A stretch of DNA of 64,000 nucleotides from Nocardioidaceae bacterium (GTDB lineage: Bacteria; Actinomycetota; Actinomycetes; Propionibacteriales; Nocardioidaceae), in the NCBI GenBank assembly GCA_017744365.1, contig JAGIBL010000001.1:372001-436000 (forward strand), written 5' to 3'. A program made the translations under genes and the position numbers. This document shows positions 8,835-18,523 of this stretch, one piece after another. How positions within the stretch are numbered: the first letter of the stretch is position 1; every line of letters begins with the position of its first letter. Under the pieces are notes generated by a model. That model saw nothing but the letters and a program-made list of their open reading frames with translations, had not been told where the DNA came from and ran no database searches.

Positions 8835-11003
8835 ATGTCCCCCCACAACAAGCTCGCCGCGGTGCCGTTGCGCGCCGCCCGCTGGAGCGCGACCCACCCG
8901 TGGCGCGCGCTCGGTGCCTGGTTCGCGTTCGTGCTCGTCGCCGTCGGCCTGGCGGTGGCGATCCCGACCCAGCAGACCAAGGACGCCGACTACGACCTCG
9001 GCGACTCCGGCAAGGCGGCCGCGATCATGCGTGCCGGCGGTCTGGACCCGCGGCCGGCCGAGGACGTGCTGCTCACCGCCGCGCCCGGCCACGACCTCGA
9101 CAAGGCCGAGGCCGAGCGGGCCGCCACCGCGGTCGTCGCGGGCATGAAGCCGCTGGCGAAGGTGGCGAGCGTCGCCGACCCGGCCTGGAGCCCGGACGGC
9201 ACCGCGCTGCTCGTCGACGTCCAGCTCGAGCGCGGCACCGACGACGTCGCCTCACTGCAGAAGGTCACCGACCGGGTGCAGCGCGAGCACCCCGGCCTGC
9301 AGGTCCGCCAGGCCGGCGACGTCAGCATCGACAGCGGCATCAACGACCGCGTCGCCGAGGACCTCTCCTCGGCCGAGGGGATCAGCCTGCCGGTCACGCT
9401 GGTGCTGATGCTGCTCGCGTTCGGCGCGCTGATCGCCGCCGGCCTGCCGGTGCTGATCGCGGCCAGCAGCGTGGCGGCCACCATCGGCATCACCGCGCCG
9501 CTCTCCCACCTCGTCCACGCCGAGCCCACCGTGAGCAGCATGATCGTGCTCATCGGCATGGCCGTCGGCGTGGACTACTCGCTCTTCTACCTCAAGCGCG
9601 AGCGCGAGGAGCGGGCGAAAGGCCACGGCACCGTGGACGCCGTCGAGATCGCGGCGCAGACCTCCGGTCACTCGATCCTGGTCTCCGGGTTCGCGGTGAT
9701 CGCGGCGATGACCGGCCTGTACGTCGTCGGCGGTGCCACCTTCAACTCGCTGGCCACCGGCTCGATCCTCGTCGTCGCGGTCGCCGTGCTCGGCTCGATC
9801 ACGGTGCTGCCCGCGCTGCTGTCCAAGCTCGGCCGCTGGGTGGACCGGCCGCGGGTTCCGCTGCTGTGGCGGCTGAACAAGCGGATCGGCCAGGGAGGGA
9901 TCTCCCGGCGGGTGCTCTCGCCGGTGGTCAAGCACCCGGTCGCCGCGCTGGTCGGTGGCGGCGCCGTGGTCGCCGCGCTCGCCGTCCCGGCCTTCGGGAT
10001 GACCGTCCACGAGGGCAACCTGAAGACCCTGCCGGCGGACATCCCGCAGGTGCAGACCCTGCGCGCGATCACCGCCGCGTTCCCCTCCGAGGGCGCCCAG
10101 GCGCTGGTCGTCGTCAAGGCGCCGGCGTCCTCGCGAGGTGACGTCGCCGAGGCGCTGAGCACGCTGCGCACCGACGCGACGAGGACCGAGGACTTCGTCG
10201 ACGAGATCGACGACCCGGTCGAGGTCTCCCGCGACGGGACCGTCTCGGTGCTGCACCTGGTGATGCCGTACGACGACAGCGACTCCCGCGTCGACGGTGC
10301 CATCGAGCGGCTGCGCGAGGACCTGGTGCCTGCGCACACCAACGGCCTGACGGCGTACGTCGGCGGCGGCAACGCCGAGTCGGTCGACAGTGCCGACCAC
10401 CTGCGCACCTACCTGCCGATCGTCGTCGGGTTCGTGCTGCTGCTGACCCTGCTCATGATGGGGATCGCGTTCCGCAGCGTGACCGTCGCGGTGGTCTCGA
10501 CGCTGCTCAACCTGGCCTCGGTCGGGGTGGCGTTCGGGGTGCTCACCCTGGTGTTCCAGCACGGCTGGTTCGCGGGTGCGCTCGACTTCACCTCGCCCGG
10601 CTTCGTCATCGACTGGCTGCCGATGTTCGTGCTGGTGGTGCTGGTCGGGCTCTCGATGGACTACCACGTCTTCGTCCTGGGCCGGGTCCGCGAGCACCTG
10701 CGCCGTGGACTGCCCGCCCGGCTGGCCGTCGAGCGCGGCGTCAGCGACACCGCCGGGGTGGTCACCAGTGCTGCTGCGGTGATGGTGAGCGTGTTCGCCA
10801 TCTTCGCGACGCTGAGCATGCTGGAGATGAAGATGATGGGTGTCGGCCTGGCCGCGGCGATCCTGCTCGACGCGACGCTGATCCGGCTGGTGCTGCTCCC
10901 CGCGGCGCTCGTCCTGCTGGGCGACCGGGCCTGGGGGCGCGGCGACCGGCGGCCGGTGGGGGAGAAGGTGGTCGAGACCGATCCCGCCTACGAGCTGGTC
11001 TGA
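8835..11003 (+). CDS. MMPL/RND-family transporter
   Basis: This 722-residue inner-membrane protein has the two-fold MMPL layout: one N-terminal membrane helix, an extracytoplasmic loop, five to six helices, then the same again. The signature GMAVGVDYSLFYLKREREER occurs in the first half and GLSMDYHVFVLGRVREHL in the second, each with the Asp-Tyr pair used in proton relay. Members export lipids or drugs in actinobacteria. ATG 8835 has AAGGAG 8 nt upstream. The gene is divergent from the two-component system, a common arrangement in which the regulator induces the exporter under envelope stress. Confidence 0.9.
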   Translation: MSPHNKLAAVPLRAARWSATHPWRALGAWFAFVLVAVGLAVAIPTQQTKDADYDLGDSGKAAAIMRAGGLDPRPAEDVLLTAAPGHDLDKAEAERAATAVVAGMKPLAKVASVADPAWSPDGTALLVDVQLERGTDDVASLQKVTDRVQREHPGLQVRQAGDVSIDSGINDRVAEDLSSAEGISLPVTLVLMLLAFGALIAAGLPVLIAASSVAATIGITAPLSHLVHAEPTVSSMIVLIGMAVGVDYSLFYLKREREERAKGHGTVDAVEIAAQTSGHSILVSGFAVIAAMTGLYVVGGATFNSLATGSILVVAVAVLGSITVLPALLSKLGRWVDRPRVPLLWRLNKRIGQGGISRRVLSPVVKHPVAALVGGGAVVAALAVPAFGMTVHEGNLKTLPADIPQVQTLRAITAAFPSEGAQALVVVKAPASSRGDVAEALSTLRTDATRTEDFVDEIDDPVEVSRDGTVSVLHLVMPYDDSDSRVDGAIERLREDLVPAHTNGLTAYVGGGNAESVDSADHLRTYLPIVVGFVLLLTLLMMGIAFRSVTVAVVSTLLNLASVGVAFGVLTLVFQHGWFAGALDFTSPGFVIDWLPMFVLVVLVGLSMDYHVFVLGRVREHLRRGLPARLAVERGVSDTAGVVTSAAAVMVSVFAIFATLSMLEMKMMGVGLAAAILLDATLIRLVLLPAALVLLGDRAWGRGDRRPVGEKVVETDPAYELV

Positions 11004-11028
11004 GAGACGCGCGTGGGGCGAGGGCGCA

Positions 11029-11034
11029 TAGCCT
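11029..11034 (+). promoter_or_regulatory. -10 box, leaderless promoter
   Basis: TAGCCT lies 7 nt before the ATG at 11042 with no ribosome binding site between, suggesting a leaderless transcript. Confidence 0.6.
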
Positions 11035-11041
11035 TCGCCCC

Positions 11042-12028
11042 ATGCGCGACGACGAGCAGGTGCTGCGGGAGACCGAGGTCTGGTTCGTGCGGCACGGGTT
11101 GCCGTACTTCGCCGACGGCCTCCGGACCCAGGTCGAGGCGGGACTGGCCAGGAAGGCCGTCGCCGGCGTCGGCGCGCTCACGGTACTGGCCGGCCTCCTC
11201 GCCGGGCTCCTGGTCGAAGCGGACTTCCCGACCCGGCTGCTGGCCGGGATGCTCGTGGCCGGCGTGGTCGTCGTCGGCTACGGCCTGGCGCGGCTGCGGG
11301 TGTGGCCGATGGCGCGCTGGGCGCTCGGACACACCTTCGACTCGCTCGGGCTGCTGTTCCCGCTGGCCACCCGGGCGCTGCCGCTGCTGCTGCTCTTCAT
11401 GACCTTCCTGTTCATCAACACCGAGGTCTGGCAGGTCGCCACCACGATGGACCACGGCGTGCTCTGGGTGGCGGTGCTGCTGTTCGCGGCGTTCGCGATC
11501 GGCTTCCTACTGGTCCGGCTGCCCGAGGAGGTGGACCGCGCCGACGACGCGATGGGTGGGGTGCGGCTGCTGCGCGGCTGCCAGGGCACGCCGGTCGAGG
11601 AGGTCGCCGAGCGGTACGCCGACGACGACGTGGCCGAGATCGCGCAGGTGCGCGGCTACGAGGCCGGCAACCTGGTCTTCGTGCTGCTGGTCACCCAGGC
11701 GGTCCAGGTGCTGCTGCTCTCGCTGGCGGTCTACCTGTTCTTCGTGATCTTCGGCGCGGTGGCGATCAACGAGCACGTGATGCTGACCTGGCTCGGCAAG
11801 GGCGAGGTGCACTGGCTGATCCCGGGCTGGCACGTGATCAGCCTGGAGCTGCTGCAGGTCTCGACCTTCCTGGCAGCGTTCGCCGGGCTCTACTTCACGG
11901 TGTACGCCGTCACCGACGAGACCTACCGGACCCAGTTCTTCGGATCGCTGCTCGACGACCTGCAGCGGGCGATCGCCGTCCGCGCGGTGTACCGCTTGCT
12001 CAGACGGTCGCCGGAACCAGAGCGCTGA
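11042..12028 (+). CDS. Integral membrane protein of unknown function
   Basis: The 328-residue protein has about seven to eight predicted membrane segments (around residues 40-60, 65-85, 110-128, 138-158, 215-242, 265-290) separated by a polar cytoplasmic block with EEVDRADDAMGG and VRGYEAGN. I do not recognise a characterised family, though conserved actinobacterial membrane proteins look like this. Its last 29 bases overlap the end of the convergent oxidoreductase gene. The leaderless -10 upstream supports the ATG chosen. Confidence 0.8.
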   Translation: MRDDEQVLRETEVWFVRHGLPYFADGLRTQVEAGLARKAVAGVGALTVLAGLLAGLLVEADFPTRLLAGMLVAGVVVVGYGLARLRVWPMARWALGHTFDSLGLLFPLATRALPLLLLFMTFLFINTEVWQVATTMDHGVLWVAVLLFAAFAIGFLLVRLPEEVDRADDAMGGVRLLRGCQGTPVEEVAERYADDDVAEIAQVRGYEAGNLVFVLLVTQAVQVLLLSLAVYLFFVIFGAVAINEHVMLTWLGKGEVHWLIPGWHVISLELLQVSTFLAAFAGLYFTVYAVTDETYRTQFFGSLLDDLQRAIAVRAVYRLLRRSPEPER

Positions 12029-14228
12029 CCGTCACCGGCACGCCGGAGAGCGCGGCGTTGCCGGACAGGTCCAGCCGCTCGGGGTCGGTGAGGTCGTTGA
12101 TCGAGACCCCGGGGACGGTGCGCGCGTGCCCGAGCCGGATGCCCTCGACCTGGTGCCCGTAGCCGTGCGGCAGCGAGACCACGCCCGGCATCATGTCCTC
12201 GGCCGCGGCCACCTCGACCTCGACCGAGCCGACGCGTGAGGCCACCGTCACCAGGGCGCCGTCGGCGATGCCGCGGGCGGCCAGGTCGGTGGGGTGCATC
12301 AGCAGCTGGTGCCGGGGCTTGCCGCGGGTCAGCCGCTCGGAGTTGTGCATCCAGGAGTTGCAGTCGGACTTGTGCCGGCGGCCGATCAGGACGAGCTCGT
12401 CGGCAGCGGGCACCTCGAACGAGTCGAGTCGGGCGAGGTCCGCGACCAGCGCCTCGGGGGCCAGGTCGATCCGCTTGGTCCTCGTCTCCAGCCGGGCCGG
12501 CATCGTCGGGCGCAGCGGACCCAGGTCGACGCCCTCGGGGTGCTTGCGCAGCGCGCGCAGCGAGGTCTTCCGCCCGGCCGCGAGCAGCGTGGTGACGATG
12601 ACCGTCGGGCTGGTCGAGAACCGGACCCGCTCGGCGATCCGCTGCCGCAGCGGCTTGGTCCGGTGCAGCCGGGCGTCGGTGCGGAAGACCAGCTCGCGGA
12701 AGATCTCCCAGTCGTGCATCGCGCCCGCGGGCTTGGCGAACACGGCCGGGGTGAAACGCGCGGTGTTGCGCACCGAGAGCATGTGGAAGACGACGTCGTA
12801 CTGGTCCCGCTCCAGCGCGGTCGTCGGCGGCAGGATCACGTTCGCGTGCCGGGTGGTCTCGTTGAGGTAGATGTCCACGCTGGCCATGAAGTCCAGCCCG
12901 CCCAGCGCCTCGCCGAGTCGGCGCCCGTCCGGGGTGGAGAGCACCGGGTTGCCGGCCAGGGTCAGCACGGCCTTGATCTGCCCCTCTCCCGGAGTCTCGA
13001 TCTCCTCGCGGAAGCACGCGACCGGCAGCTCGCCGCCGAACTCGGGCATCGTGCGGACCCGGCTCTGCCAGAGGTCGAAGTGGCCGCGGCCGATCAGCTT
13101 CTGCTTGACCCCGTCGATGGCGGGCTCGGGGAACAGCACGCCGCCTTCGCGGTCGAAGTTGCCGGTGAGCAGGTTGAGCAGGTTGATCGCCCACTGGCAG
13201 ATCGAGCCGTAGCCCTGCGTGGACAGGCCGATCCGGCCGTACGCCGCGGCCCCGTCGGCGGCGGCGAAGTCGCGGGCCACCTGCCGGATCACCTCCGCCG
13301 ACACCCCGCTCACGGCCGCGGCGCGCTCCGGCGTGTACGGCGCCACCGCGGCCTCGAGGGCATCGAGGTTGTCGACGTACGGCGGGGGAGTGACCAGCCC
13401 CTCGGCGAGCAGCGTGCTCACCATCGCCAGCAGCACCAGCGCGTCGGACCCGGGTCGCACGAAGTGGTGCTCGGTCGCGACCTTCGCGGTCTCGGTGCGG
13501 CGCGGGTCGAAGACGACCATCCGGCCGCCCCGCGCCTTGAGCTCGCGGACCCGGTTCGGGAAGTCCGGCACCGTCATCAGCGATCCGTTGGAGGCCATCG
13601 GGTTGGCGCCGAAGACCAGGAAGTACGAGGTCCGGTCGATGTCGGGGACCGGCAGCAGCAGCTGGTGGCCGAACATCAGCATGCCGACGTACATGTGCGG
13701 GATCTGGTCCACCGAGGACGCCGAGTACTTGTTGCGGGTCTTGAAGCTGCGGATCAGCCCGATGCCGTGGGTCAGCGCGCCCAGCGAGTGCGCGTTGGGG
13801 TTGCCCAGGTAGATGCCGAGGGCGTCGCGGCCGTGGTCGTTGATCGCGGCCGCGATGCCGTCGGCGGCCAGGTCGAGCGCCTCGTCCCAGGAGACCTCCT
13901 CCCAGCGTGCGTCCGGTCCGTCGCCCACCCGCTTGACCGGGCGGCGCAGCCGGTCGGGGTCGGTGTAGACGTCGGCGAGCGCGACGCCCTTGGGGCAGAT
14001 GTGCCCGCGGGAGAGCGGGTCGCCAGGGTTGCCGCGGATGCCGGTCACGTCACCGTTGTCGATGGTGAGCTCGATGCCGCAGATCGCCTCGCAGAGGTTG
14101 CAGACCCCGAGGCGGGTGCCGGTGTAGTCCTCGCCGACGGGGTTTCCGGCGCCGACGAGGGGGAGGGAGCGCGCGATCCGGTGGAGGTCCTGGGTGAGGT
14201 CCATGCCCTGCATCCTCACATCCGACAC
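12000..14228 (-). CDS. Molybdopterin-dependent oxidoreductase
   Basis: This 742-residue protein belongs to the DMSO reductase superfamily. An N-terminal [4Fe-4S] motif is present (CNLCEAICGIEL, then GHICPKG), followed by the molybdopterin domains (YLGNPNAHS, FGANPMASNG, TLAGNPVLSTPDGRR) and a C-terminal molydop-binding domain (WMHNSERL, LPHGYGHQ). There is no twin-arginine signal, so it should be cytoplasmic. No partner ferredoxin, NADH-binding subunit or chaperone gene is next to it, so the substrate cannot be told; formate dehydrogenase- or BisC-like enzymes are the nearest class. The start is GTG 14228, or ATG 14213 or 14204. Confidence 0.88.
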   Translation of the reverse strand: MSDVRMQGMDLTQDLHRIARSLPLVGAGNPVGEDYTGTRLGVCNLCEAICGIELTIDNGDVTGIRGNPGDPLSRGHICPKGVALADVYTDPDRLRRPVKRVGDGPDARWEEVSWDEALDLAADGIAAAINDHGRDALGIYLGNPNAHSLGALTHGIGLIRSFKTRNKYSASSVDQIPHMYVGMLMFGHQLLLPVPDIDRTSYFLVFGANPMASNGSLMTVPDFPNRVRELKARGGRMVVFDPRRTETAKVATEHHFVRPGSDALVLLAMVSTLLAEGLVTPPPYVDNLDALEAAVAPYTPERAAAVSGVSAEVIRQVARDFAAADGAAAYGRIGLSTQGYGSICQWAINLLNLLTGNFDREGGVLFPEPAIDGVKQKLIGRGHFDLWQSRVRTMPEFGGELPVACFREEIETPGEGQIKAVLTLAGNPVLSTPDGRRLGEALGGLDFMASVDIYLNETTRHANVILPPTTALERDQYDVVFHMLSVRNTARFTPAVFAKPAGAMHDWEIFRELVFRTDARLHRTKPLRQRIAERVRFSTSPTVIVTTLLAAGRKTSLRALRKHPEGVDLGPLRPTMPARLETRTKRIDLAPEALVADLARLDSFEVPAADELVLIGRRHKSDCNSWMHNSERLTRGKPRHQLLMHPTDLAARGIADGALVTVASRVGSVEVEVAAAEDMMPGVVSLPHGYGHQVEGIRLGHARTVPGVSINDLTDPERLDLSGNAALSGVPVTVSALVPATV

Positions 14229-14246
14229 GCGGGCAGTTCAGTGTCG

Positions 14247-14276
14247 TGGACAGTAGTGTGCAATGCGCAGTACCGT
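14247..14276 (+). promoter_or_regulatory. Promoter with palindromic operator for padR
   Basis: TGGACA (14247-14252) and TACCGT (14271-14276) are spaced by 18 bp, and the -10 lies 7 nt before ATG 14284, so the mRNA is probably leaderless. An imperfect palindrome, TGTGCA-A-TGCGCA (14257-14269), fills the spacer and is a good candidate for autorepression by PadR. Confidence 0.55.
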
Positions 14277-14283
14277 GCCACGC

Positions 14284-14610
14284 ATGGATACCACCCAGCT
14301 CCTCAAGGGAGTCCTCGACCTGGCCGTGCTCGCCGTGGTCGACGGCGAGGACGGCTACGGCTACGACATCGTGCGCCGGCTGCGCGACGGCGGGCTGAGC
14401 GAGGTCGGCGACGCCTCGGTCTACGGCACCCTGCGGCGGCTCTACTCGGCCGGTGCGCTCACGTCGTACGTGGTGCCCAGTGAGGCCGGCCCGCACCGCA
14501 AGTACTACGGCATCACGCCGACCGGCCACGCGCAGCTCAAGCAGCAGCGCGACGACTGGACCTCGTTCGCCACCACCGTCTCGGCCCTGCTGCAGGAGGT
14601 CCCCGCATGA
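14284..14610 (+). CDS. PadR-family transcriptional regulator
   Basis: The 108-residue protein begins MDTTQLLKGVLDLAVLAVV and shows the PadR winged-helix pattern GYGYDIVRRL, SVYGTLRRL and a beta-wing containing RKYYGITPTG. PadR proteins usually repress the gene that follows them. The ATG at 14284 is preferred over an upstream in-frame codon because it sits just behind a leaderless -10 box. Its stop overlaps the ATG of the next gene (ATGA), so the two form a coupled pair. The promoter spacer holds a palindrome that may be its own operator. Confidence 0.92.
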   Translation: MDTTQLLKGVLDLAVLAVVDGEDGYGYDIVRRLRDGGLSEVGDASVYGTLRRLYSAGALTSYVVPSEAGPHRKYYGITPTGHAQLKQQRDDWTSFATTVSALLQEVPA

Positions 14611-15620
14611 ACACCATCACCCTCGAGCCCGCGGTGCGGGACTTCCTCGACGTGGTCCGCGCCGACCTGGCCGACCTCGACCCCGAGGAGCGGCGCGAGA
14701 TCCTGGACGGGCTGGAGGCCGACCTCGGCGAGCTGGTCGCCGAGCAGGGGCCGGACGCGCTGGGCGACCCGCACGCCTACGCCCGCGAGCTGCGCGCGGC
14801 GGCCGGGCTGGACGAGTCCGCGGCATCGGCGCGCAAGCGGCCGATCCGCGAGGCGGTCACGGCGTTCCTGGACGCCTGCCACGCGCGCTTCGACGCGTTC
14901 GTCGAGCGGCTGCCGGCGGACGCGAAGCCGGTGCTCGGCTGGCTGCGGCCGGCCTGGTGGATGCTGCGGGCCTGGACGGCGGTGCAGCTCGTGGACGTGG
15001 TCGTCGGCGACGGTCCGCAGAGCGGGCTGAGCCTGGTGCCGACGCTCGGTGGTCCCGGTCTGCCGGTCCTGGCCGTCGCCGTCGCGCTGAGCGTGCTCTT
15101 GGGCGCGGGCCGGATCTGGCCCGGGGGCGAGGGCGTCGGCGCCCGGGTGCTGCTGCTCGGCCTGAACGCCCTCGGCGTGGTCGCGGCGACCTTCCTGGTC
15201 CCGATGGCGGCCAGCGGCTGGCAGGACCCGGCCTACGAGCGCGGATGGCAGGACGGGTCCTCCTCGCAGACCGCGAGCCCGTCAGACGGCCTGAGCGTGA
15301 ACGGCGAGCCGGTGCGCAACGTCTACCCGTACGACGCCCAGGGCCGCCCGCTCACCGGGGTCCAGCTGTTCGACAGCTCGGGTCATCCGCTGACCCTGAC
15401 CAACGACCCGTACAACGAGGGCGACGGTTGGGGAGACTTCCTGCTGGTGCCGTGGCTGAACGGCAAGACCGAGCAGTTCAACGTGTTCCCGCTCGCCGAG
15501 CAGCGCGAGGACCCGAGCACGCAGGAGCCGGTCGGCACGCCGGGGCTGCAGGCGCCGCCGTTCGCGAACGTCCCGCCGGTGACCCTGGCCGGGGTGACGC
15601 CGACCCGGACGGCCCGCTGA
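14607..15620 (+). CDS. HAAS-domain (DUF1700-like) membrane protein
   Basis: The 337-residue product begins with a cytoplasmic HAAS-type domain of about 90 residues (VRADLADLDPEERREILDG, then the LGDPHAYARELRAAAG motif). About three membrane helices follow (residues 112-130, 148-168, 180-200) and then a long, polar extracytoplasmic tail rich in Asn, Asp and Pro. PadR plus HAAS membrane protein is a widespread two-gene module, thought to be a transmembrane regulatory device in which the regulator controls the partner's synthesis. The activity of the external domain is unknown. Confidence 0.75.
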   Translation: MNTITLEPAVRDFLDVVRADLADLDPEERREILDGLEADLGELVAEQGPDALGDPHAYARELRAAAGLDESAASARKRPIREAVTAFLDACHARFDAFVERLPADAKPVLGWLRPAWWMLRAWTAVQLVDVVVGDGPQSGLSLVPTLGGPGLPVLAVAVALSVLLGAGRIWPGGEGVGARVLLLGLNALGVVAATFLVPMAASGWQDPAYERGWQDGSSSQTASPSDGLSVNGEPVRNVYPYDAQGRPLTGVQLFDSSGHPLTLTNDPYNEGDGWGDFLLVPWLNGKTEQFNVFPLAEQREDPSTQEPVGTPGLQAPPFANVPPVTLAGVTPTRTAR

Positions 15621-15637
15621 GTCCGGGCTGAGCCGAA

Positions 15638-15665
15638 TTGGGGAATGTCCACCTGCTGGGATAAT
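15638..15665 (+). promoter_or_regulatory. Promoter of rpsO
   Basis: TTGGGG (15638-15643) and GATAAT (15660-15665) are 16 bp apart, about 90 bases before the rpsO start. This is the best sigma-70-like promoter in the first third of the window. Confidence 0.65.
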
Positions 15666-15757
15666 CTTGGGCGTTGCCGTCTATCGGCCGCGGATCCCAG
15701 TGCCCGGAGGGACATGCCCCGGCGCGCCGCGCTGCGAGAAACCAGAGAGGAGTCGAC

Positions 15758-16033
15758 GTGTCCATCGGTACCGACGCGGAGACCAAGAAGAAGATCATCG
15801 CCGAGTACGCCACCGTGGAGGGCGACACCGGCTCCCCGGAGGTGCAGATCGCGCTGCTGTCGCACCGCATCGCCCACCTCACCGAGCACCTCAAGCAGCA
15901 CAAGCACGACCACCACAGCCGTCGTGGCCTGCTGCTCCTGGTCGGTCAGCGCCGCCGGCTGCTGAACTACCTGGAGAAGACGGACATCGAGCGCTACCGC
16001 TCGATCGTCCAGCGCCTCGGCCTGCGTCGATGA
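15758..16033 (+). CDS. rpsO: 30S ribosomal protein S15
   Basis: S15 is a primary 16S rRNA-binding protein of the 30S platform. The 91-residue sequence contains the diagnostic [29 protein letters not shown] and QRRRLLNYL stretches. The GTG start is chosen because GAGAGGAG lies 6-13 bases upstream and the protein then has the usual length; a longer frame upstream is not real. The gene has its own promoter and a hairpin after it, and is followed by pnp as in most bacteria. Confidence 0.97.
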   Translation: MSIGTDAETKKKIIAEYATVEGDTGSPEVQIALLSHRIAHLTEHLKQHKHDHHSRRGLLLLVGQRRRLLNYLEKTDIERYRSIVQRLGLRR

Positions 16034-16039
16034 CTTCCG

Positions 16040-16071
16040 CACGGCGGTCCACCACCCGGTGGGCCGCCGTG
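16040..16071 (+). terminator. Stem-loop terminator after rpsO
   Basis: A 14-bp GC-rich stem (arms 16040-16053 and 16058-16071, one U-G pair) with loop ACCC lies 7 bases after the rpsO stop. Only a weak T-rich stretch follows. It may end some rpsO transcripts or be an RNase III/PNPase processing site before pnp. Confidence 0.65.
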
Positions 16072-16282
16072 TGCTTGCATAAGCCTGACAACTGAACAGA
16101 AACCCACCAGGAGCGGCCCGCGAACGCCGGCCTTTGGTAGTGGCCTCCGGGTTGCGACGCGCGCTGCGCCGTCGAGAACCCGTGGGCCTCGATCGAAGAC
16201 CGGCCCCCAGCAGGGCAGGCGCCCCAGACTGGCAACAGCACTGCGGCTCGCGGCTCGCTCCGCGAAGAGAAAGGGAACCCCG
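16072..16282 (+). other. Long pnp leader region
   Basis: About 210 bases lie between the rpsO hairpin and the TTG start of pnp with no coding signal. Two short hairpins can form (16127-16150 with CCGG/CCGG and GGCC/GGCC pairs, and 16249-16264 with CGCGG/CCGCG). In other bacteria the pnp leader is the site of autoregulation by PNPase; whether that holds here is unknown. Confidence 0.4.
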
Positions 16283-18523
16283 TTGAACGAGGGCCCCGTC
16301 ATTTCCGCCGTTGAGACCGTGCTCGACAACGGCAAGTTCGGCACCCGTACCGTCAAGTTCGAGACCGGGCTGCTGGCCCGTCAGGCCGCCGGTTCGGTGT
16401 CCGCCTACCTCGACGACGACACGATGCTGCTCTCGGCGACCACCGCCGGCAAGCAGCCCAAGGACCACTTCGACTTCTTCCCCCTGACGATCGACGTCGA
16501 GGAGCGGATGTACGCCGCGGGCCGGATCCCCGGCTCGTTCTTCCGCAGCGAGGGTCGCCCGGGCGAGGACGCGATCCTGGCCTGCCGGCTGATCGACCGC
16601 CCGCTGCGGCCGACCTTCAAGAAGGGTCTGCGCAACGAGGTCCAGGTGGTCATCACCGTCCTCGCGCTCAACCCCGACGCCCAGTACGACGTGCTCGCGA
16701 TCAACGCGGCCTCGGCGTCCACCCAGCTCTCCGGCCTGCCGTTCTCCGGCCCGGTCGGCGCCACCCGGGTCGCCCTCATCGAGGGCCAGTGGGTCGCGTT
16801 CCCGTCGCACAGCCAGACCGAGAAGGCCGTCTTCGACATGGTCGTGGCGGGCCGGGTCACCGAGACCGGCGACGTCGCGATCATGATGGTCGAGGCCGAG
16901 GCGACCGAGCAGACCATCGAGCTGATCCGCGGCGGCGCCACCGCGCCGACCGAGGAGGTCGTGGCCAGCGGTCTGGAGGCCGCCAAGCCGTTCATCAAGC
17001 AGCTGTGCGAGGCCCAGGCCGAGCTGGCCAAGCAGGCCGCGAAGCCGGTCCAGGAGTTCCCGATCTTCCTCGACTACGAGGACGACGTGTACGCCGCCGT
17101 CAAGGCCGCCGCCGAGACCGAGACCGCCGCCGCGCTGACCATCGCCGGCAAGCAGGAGCGCGAGGACAAGCTCGACGACATCAAGGCGAGCGTGCTCGAG
17201 CGCCTCGCCGGTGAGTTCGAGGGTCGCGAGAAGGAGATCGGCGCCGCGTTCCGCTCGCTGAACAAGGCGCTGGTCCGTCAGCGGGTGCTCCGCGACAAGG
17301 TCCGCATCGACGGCCGTGGCCTCACCGACATCCGGTCGCTGACCGCCGAGGTCGAGGTCATCCCGCGGGTGCACGGCTCGGCGCTGTTCGAGCGCGGCGA
17401 GACCCAGATCCTGGGCGTCACCACGCTGGACATGCTCAAGCTGGAGCAGCAGCTCGACGGCCTCTCCCCGGAGAAGTACCGCCGGTACATGCACAAGTAC
17501 ATCTTCCCGCCGTTCTCCACCGGCGAGACCGGCCGCGTCGGCGCCCCGAAGCGCCGCGAGGTCGGCCACGGCGCGCTCGCGCGCCGCGCGCTGCTGCCGG
17601 TGCTGCCGAGCCGCGAGGAGTTCCCGTACGCCATCCGGCAGCTCTCCGAGGCGATGGGCTCCAACGGTTCCACCTCGATGGGCTCGGTCTGCGCGTCCAC
17701 GCTGTCGCTGCTGCAGGCCGGTGTGCCGCTGAAGGCGCCGGTCGCGGGCATCGCGATGGGCCTGATCTCCGACGAGGTCGACGGCAAGACCGAGTACGTC
17801 GCGCTGACCGACATCCTCGGCGCCGAGGACGCCTTCGGCGACATGGACTTCAAGGTCGCCGGCACCAAGGAGTTCGTGACCGCCCTCCAGCTCGACACCA
17901 AGCTCGACGGCATCCCGGCCGACGTGCTGGCCGGCGCGCTGACCCAGGCCCGCGAGGCCCGGCTGACCATCCTCGAGGTGATGGCCGAGGCCATCGACGC
18001 GCCCGAGGAGATGTCGCCGTACGCCCCGCGGATCATCACCGTGAAGGTCCCCGTGGACAAGATCGGCGAGGTCATCGGCCCGAAGGGCAAGGTGATCAAC
18101 CAGATCCAGGAGGACACCGGCGCCACGATCTCGATCGAGGACGACGGCACCGTCTACATCGGCGCCACCAACGGCGAGGCGGCCGAGGCGGCGCGGTCCG
18201 CGGTGAACAACATCGCGAACCCGACGATGCCGGAGGTCGGCGAGCGCTACCTCGGCACCGTGGTGAAGACGACGAACTTCGGTGCGTTCGTCTCGCTGCT
18301 GCCGGGCAAGGACGGCCTGCTGCACATCACCAAGCTGCGGTCGCTGGTCGGCGGCAAGCGGGTGGAGAACGTCGAGGACGTCGTCTCGGTCGGCCAGAAG
18401 ATCCAGGTCGAGATCGGCGAGATCGACGACCGCGGCAAGCTGTCGCTGATCCCGGTCGTGGAGGAGGACGCCAAGTCCGACGACGCCGCCGCCGACGACG
18501 CCGCGGAGTCGACCGAAGAGTGA
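16283..18523 (+). CDS. pnp: Polyribonucleotide nucleotidyltransferase (PNPase)
   Basis: PNPase degrades RNA 3' to 5' by phosphorolysis and adds heteropolymeric tails, acting as a trimer. The 746-residue protein has two RNase PH domains ([35 protein letters not shown]; then [13 protein letters not shown] and the [15 protein letters not shown] active-site region). An all-alpha linker, a KH domain ([20 protein letters not shown]) and an S1 domain ([20 protein letters not shown]) follow, with an acidic tail. The start is an uncommon TTG with a purine-rich GAAAGGGA upstream. Its last bases overlap the next gene. Confidence 0.98.
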   Translation: MNEGPVISAVETVLDNGKFGTRTVKFETGLLARQAAGSVSAYLDDDTMLLSATTAGKQPKDHFDFFPLTIDVEERMYAAGRIPGSFFRSEGRPGEDAILACRLIDRPLRPTFKKGLRNEVQVVITVLALNPDAQYDVLAINAASASTQLSGLPFSGPVGATRVALIEGQWVAFPSHSQTEKAVFDMVVAGRVTETGDVAIMMVEAEATEQTIELIRGGATAPTEEVVASGLEAAKPFIKQLCEAQAELAKQAAKPVQEFPIFLDYEDDVYAAVKAAAETETAAALTIAGKQEREDKLDDIKASVLERLAGEFEGREKEIGAAFRSLNKALVRQRVLRDKVRIDGRGLTDIRSLTAEVEVIPRVHGSALFERGETQILGVTTLDMLKLEQQLDGLSPEKYRRYMHKYIFPPFSTGETGRVGAPKRREVGHGALARRALLPVLPSREEFPYAIRQLSEAMGSNGSTSMGSVCASTLSLLQAGVPLKAPVAGIAMGLISDEVDGKTEYVALTDILGAEDAFGDMDFKVAGTKEFVTALQLDTKLDGIPADVLAGALTQAREARLTILEVMAEAIDAPEEMSPYAPRIITVKVPVDKIGEVIGPKGKVINQIQEDTGATISIEDDGTVYIGATNGEAAEAARSAVNNIANPTMPEVGERYLGTVVKTTNFGAFVSLLPGKDGLLHITKLRSLVGGKRVENVEDVVSVGQKIQVEIGEIDDRGKLSLIPVVEEDAKSDDAAADDAAESTEE

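Noticed and set aside
12294-14483. 729-codon plus-strand frame antisense to the molybdopterin oxidoreductase
   Set aside because: The other strand encodes a full enzyme with iron-sulfur and cofactor motifs; this frame has none.
15383-18325. 980-codon open frame on the minus strand over rpsO and pnp
   Set aside because: It is antisense to clear rpsO and pnp coding sequence, has low-complexity Arg/Leu/Gly/Asp composition typical of high-GC shadow frames, and no family motif.
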